From Enterovibrio norvegicus FF-33 (lineage in GTDB: Bacteria > Pseudomonadota > Gammaproteobacteria > Enterobacterales > Vibrionaceae), in assembly GCF_000286835.2 (NCBI RefSeq), contig NZ_AJYD02000038.1, positions 2,712,284-2,776,283 of the forward strand: 64,000 bases of DNA, given 5' to 3'. The first letter of the stretch is position 1. The number at the start of each line of letters is the position of its first letter. The position numbers were made by a program, and so were the translations under genes. Of the stretch, positions 62,177-64,000 are shown piece by piece. The notes beneath the pieces are model-generated. The model had not been told where the DNA came from. It saw nothing but the letters and a program-made list of their open reading frames with translations, and ran no database searches.

Positions 62177-62836
62177 TCAGGATCCGTCCGAATTATTGTC
62201 CACATTCATATCTGGGACATTTTGTCTCACACCGTAAGACAAATTGTCCCCTTTTTCTTCATGGGTACTTTTTGTCTCACTTTCTGGAGGTGTACTTTCG
62301 CCATCCTGCTCAACCGTTTGGTCTAAAACGGTCTCATCGTCGGATACATCCTGTGTTTGACGCTCCTCTTGAACATCTTCAATTTTCTCTTTGGTCCACT
62401 GGCGCAGGCTAGCCGCGACTTCAGCAGTTAGAGAGGCCTTATTGGAGTAATCAAGATCGTAGTCATTCATGCCATCCAGTACGTTGTAAGCATCGCTGTG
62501 AAACAGCTTCCTCAATGCCGCTTTTTTGATTTCCGCCGAAACCCCTTTGGCAAGAAAAGACGCTGCAGAATCCCCTTGCTTCAAACGCGCCACATCCTGC
62601 ATGTCTGGCGGAGGGGGGGCATCCGTGTGATCGATGGTTTCATCGGCAGGATCATCGACGGATTCATCCATTGATAGCGTCGGCGCGTGATGTTCAGCGT
62701 CGGCAAAGGCAAGTTCACCGCCGTCAGTCAGTTCGCCGCCATCGAACGTCACCTCCTCAACGTGATCACACGATTCCTCGTCAGTCATCGCCTGCTTTCG
62801 CTTTGACCAGCGCGTTAAAAAAGAATCAGTTGCCAC
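62177..62836 (-). CDS. DUF3306 protein of the fdh cluster
   Basis: This 219-residue protein starts at the GTG at 62836 (reading M/V-ATDSFLTRWSKRKQA), with GGGAGGG a few bases upstream. The conserved part is SFLTRWSKRK at the start and EIKKAALRKLFHSDAYNVLDGMNDYDLDY near residues 120-150. Long acidic, low-complexity stretches lie on both sides and suggest disorder. It overlaps the DUF3305 gene by 11 bases. Function unknown; it occurs with formate dehydrogenase genes. Confidence 0.85.
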   Translation of the reverse strand: MATDSFLTRWSKRKQAMTDEESCDHVEEVTFDGGELTDGGELAFADAEHHAPTLSMDESVDDPADETIDHTDAPPPPDMQDVARLKQGDSAASFLAKGVSAEIKKAALRKLFHSDAYNVLDGMNDYDLDYSNKASLTAEVAASLRQWTKEKIEDVQEERQTQDVSDDETVLDQTVEQDGESTPPESETKSTHEEKGDNLSYGVRQNVPDMNVDNNSDGS

Positions 62837-63278
62837 TCGCCCTCCCCGCGCCTTTACGCTTTTTCTTACGCACTTCCAATAGCTCTCCGTGGCGCCCAAT
62901 GAAGGCTTCCATCCAGGCTTGAATAGGTAATGGCATCGGCTCAGATAACACCAGGTAGTCACCATCCATGAAGCTGGCGGCACTGGTTTGTGAGGCGGTT
63001 ACTTTTAAGGGTTTGAGGGATTCGTCTTCGTTCACTTCGAAGATAAAAAACACGTGCGGATCGCGAGAACTGAGGTTAAATCGGTAGTCTGTTCGCTCGT
63101 CTTTAAATAGCTCGAGCGGTAAAGAAATCATGTCGTCTTTGCGTTCACTTTCTTCCCGAGGAAGATGGAGATTGACCACAGACCAACGCTTTGTTTTCCA
63201 ACGACCGATATCAACATCTGTTGATTCAAGGTCAAACTGCGTCAACCAGTATTGTGGGTCTTTTATCACTTCCGTCAC
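62826..63278 (-). CDS. DUF3305 protein of the fdh cluster
   Basis: This 150-residue protein is of the DUF3305 type: RWKTKRWSVVNLHLP near residue 26, a middle region ending HVFFIFEV, and PLPIQAWMEAFIGRHGELL at the C-terminus, followed by a Lys/Arg-rich tail. It is the first gene of its minus-strand unit with DUF3306 and diverges from fdhD. Function unknown, presumed formate dehydrogenase maturation by context. Confidence 0.85.
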   Translation of the reverse strand: MTEVIKDPQYWLTQFDLESTDVDIGRWKTKRWSVVNLHLPREESERKDDMISLPLELFKDERTDYRFNLSSRDPHVFFIFEVNEDESLKPLKVTASQTSAASFMDGDYLVLSEPMPLPIQAWMEAFIGRHGELLEVRKKKRKGAGRASGN

Positions 63279-63497
63279 ACATCACTCCTTGTTGTATCCA
63301 CAGAGTTATCTCCGCCGAGTTATTCCCCCACAGAGCATTCCAACGACGCTTATCTCAACCAACCATAGCCAAAAGCCATGCTGGGCGAAAAATGCGGTTT
63401 TATTCACCCAACAAAGCAAAACACATACCAGTCGTGAAGGGTTGGAACAGGATTTGCTACCTATCCTCCAGCATTCAGGCAAAAGGAAAGCGGTTCG

Positions 63498-64000
63498 ATG
63501 TCTCAGCCCAAAATTATTACCACGCAAACAGATATTCCTCAGACCATCGATGTCACCGTCCATGATGAGTACGGCGAAACCATGACCAAGCAGATCGCTT
63601 GTGAGCGGGCACTCACTGTTTATCTCAACTGGCGAGAGATCGTGACTTTGATGACACTGGGCGCGCGACCGGACATGTTGGTGTTGGGGTATTTAAAAAA
63701 TCAGGGGTTGATTGAAGACGCTGACGCGCTCGATTCCGTCATCATTGATTGGCAAACCCAATCAGCCGCGGTCGTCACACGTGAGAAAAAGGCGGATATC
63801 GAAGAAACCTTGTCGAAGAAAACGGTCACCTCTGGCTGCGGTCAAGGCACCATGTTTGGCAACGTAATGAAGAAGCTAGAGAACCTGCAACTTCCTCGTC
63901 CACACATCAAACAATCCATGCTCTATGGGTTGCTAGAAGCGTTAACCCACCACAACGACACCTACAAAGCCGCTGGCGCCGTACATGGTTGTGCCGTGTG
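63498..64000 (+). CDS. fdhD: Formate dehydrogenase accessory sulfurtransferase (partial, runs off right edge)
   Basis: The ATG at 63498 (MSQPKIITTQTD...) opens a frame of 167 codons with no stop before the window end; E. coli FdhD has 277 residues. FdhD passes sulfur from IscS to the molybdenum cofactor. Recognisable features: ACERALTVYLNWREIVTLMT near residue 34, VLGYLKNQGLI, VTSGCGQGTMFG near 113 and AAGAVHGCAV at the edge. E. coli has Cys-x-x-Cys in the sulfur-carrying loop; here the visible loop has a single Cys (SGCG). The 219-base gap before it has no gene. Confidence 0.93.
   Translation, partial: MSQPKIITTQTDIPQTIDVTVHDEYGETMTKQIACERALTVYLNWREIVTLMTLGARPDMLVLGYLKNQGLIEDADALDSVIIDWQTQSAAVVTREKKADIEETLSKKTVTSGCGQGTMFGNVMKKLENLQLPRPHIKQSMLYGLLEALTHHNDTYKAAGAVHGCAV

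Overview
The window looks like chromosomal DNA of a marine gammaproteobacterium of the family Vibrionaceae, most likely near Grimontia, Enterovibrio or Photobacterium. This rests on gene content and order: marC next to adhE, a VC2046-type gene, a his operon with its own leader peptide, a Vibrio/Shewanella-type formate dehydrogenase cluster, and many 4-bp ATGA gene overlaps. No species marker is present, so genus is inference.

Left end (1-8 kb) is an accessory region. It starts inside an Rhs polymorphic-toxin gene whose C-terminal tip is cut short by an 11-bp tandem duplication. Two small paralogous genes in the immunity position follow. Next come a frameshifted IS4-type insertion sequence and a remnant of a second transposase. 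The region ends with nine consecutive, same-strand, divergent paralogues encoding small secreted proteins of about 105-130 residues; one is frameshifted in a poly-A tract within its signal peptide. This array is the least explained part of the window.

From 8 to 21.4 kb the content is core: a 2Fe-2S ferredoxin, a DUF1275 membrane protein, an O-acetylhomoserine sulfhydrylase-type enzyme, a VC2046-family protein, an SDR-like protein without catalytic residues, adhE and marC flanking a region with FNR-like and CRP-like sites, a porin, cysS, ppiB, lpxH and a stand-alone YuxH-type EAL protein.

From 21.4 to 40.6 kb lies a large polyamine catabolism and uptake locus. It has mmsA plus an omega-amino-acid aminotransferase, a PuuC-type dehydrogenase, two PuuB-type oxidases, the PuuR-type regulator, the PotFGHI-type ABC importer, a SpuC-type aminotransferase, PuuD and two PuuA-type ligases. 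Together these could import putrescine, degrade it by the gamma-glutamyl and direct transamination routes, and dispose of the beta-alanine expected from spermidine or diaminopropane breakdown. Two good matches to the E. coli PuuR box lie in divergent promoter regions. A hydrolase-OsmC fusion gene sits inside the locus.

From 40.7 to 49.1 kb are a YchJ-type SEC-C protein, a small acidic protein and the complete histidine operon (hisL attenuator, hisGDCBHAFIE). It is followed at 49.2-54.8 kb by a complete six-gene pathway for CMP-pseudaminic acid precursors (pseBCFGHI).

From 54.8 kb to the right end is a respiratory formate dehydrogenase cluster, mostly on the minus strand: cytochrome b subunit, Fe-S subunit, a cysteine-type catalytic subunit, a small Tat protein, a TorD-like chaperone, a multi-cluster ferredoxin-like protein, DUF3306 and DUF3305 proteins. 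A divergent fdhD runs off the right edge.
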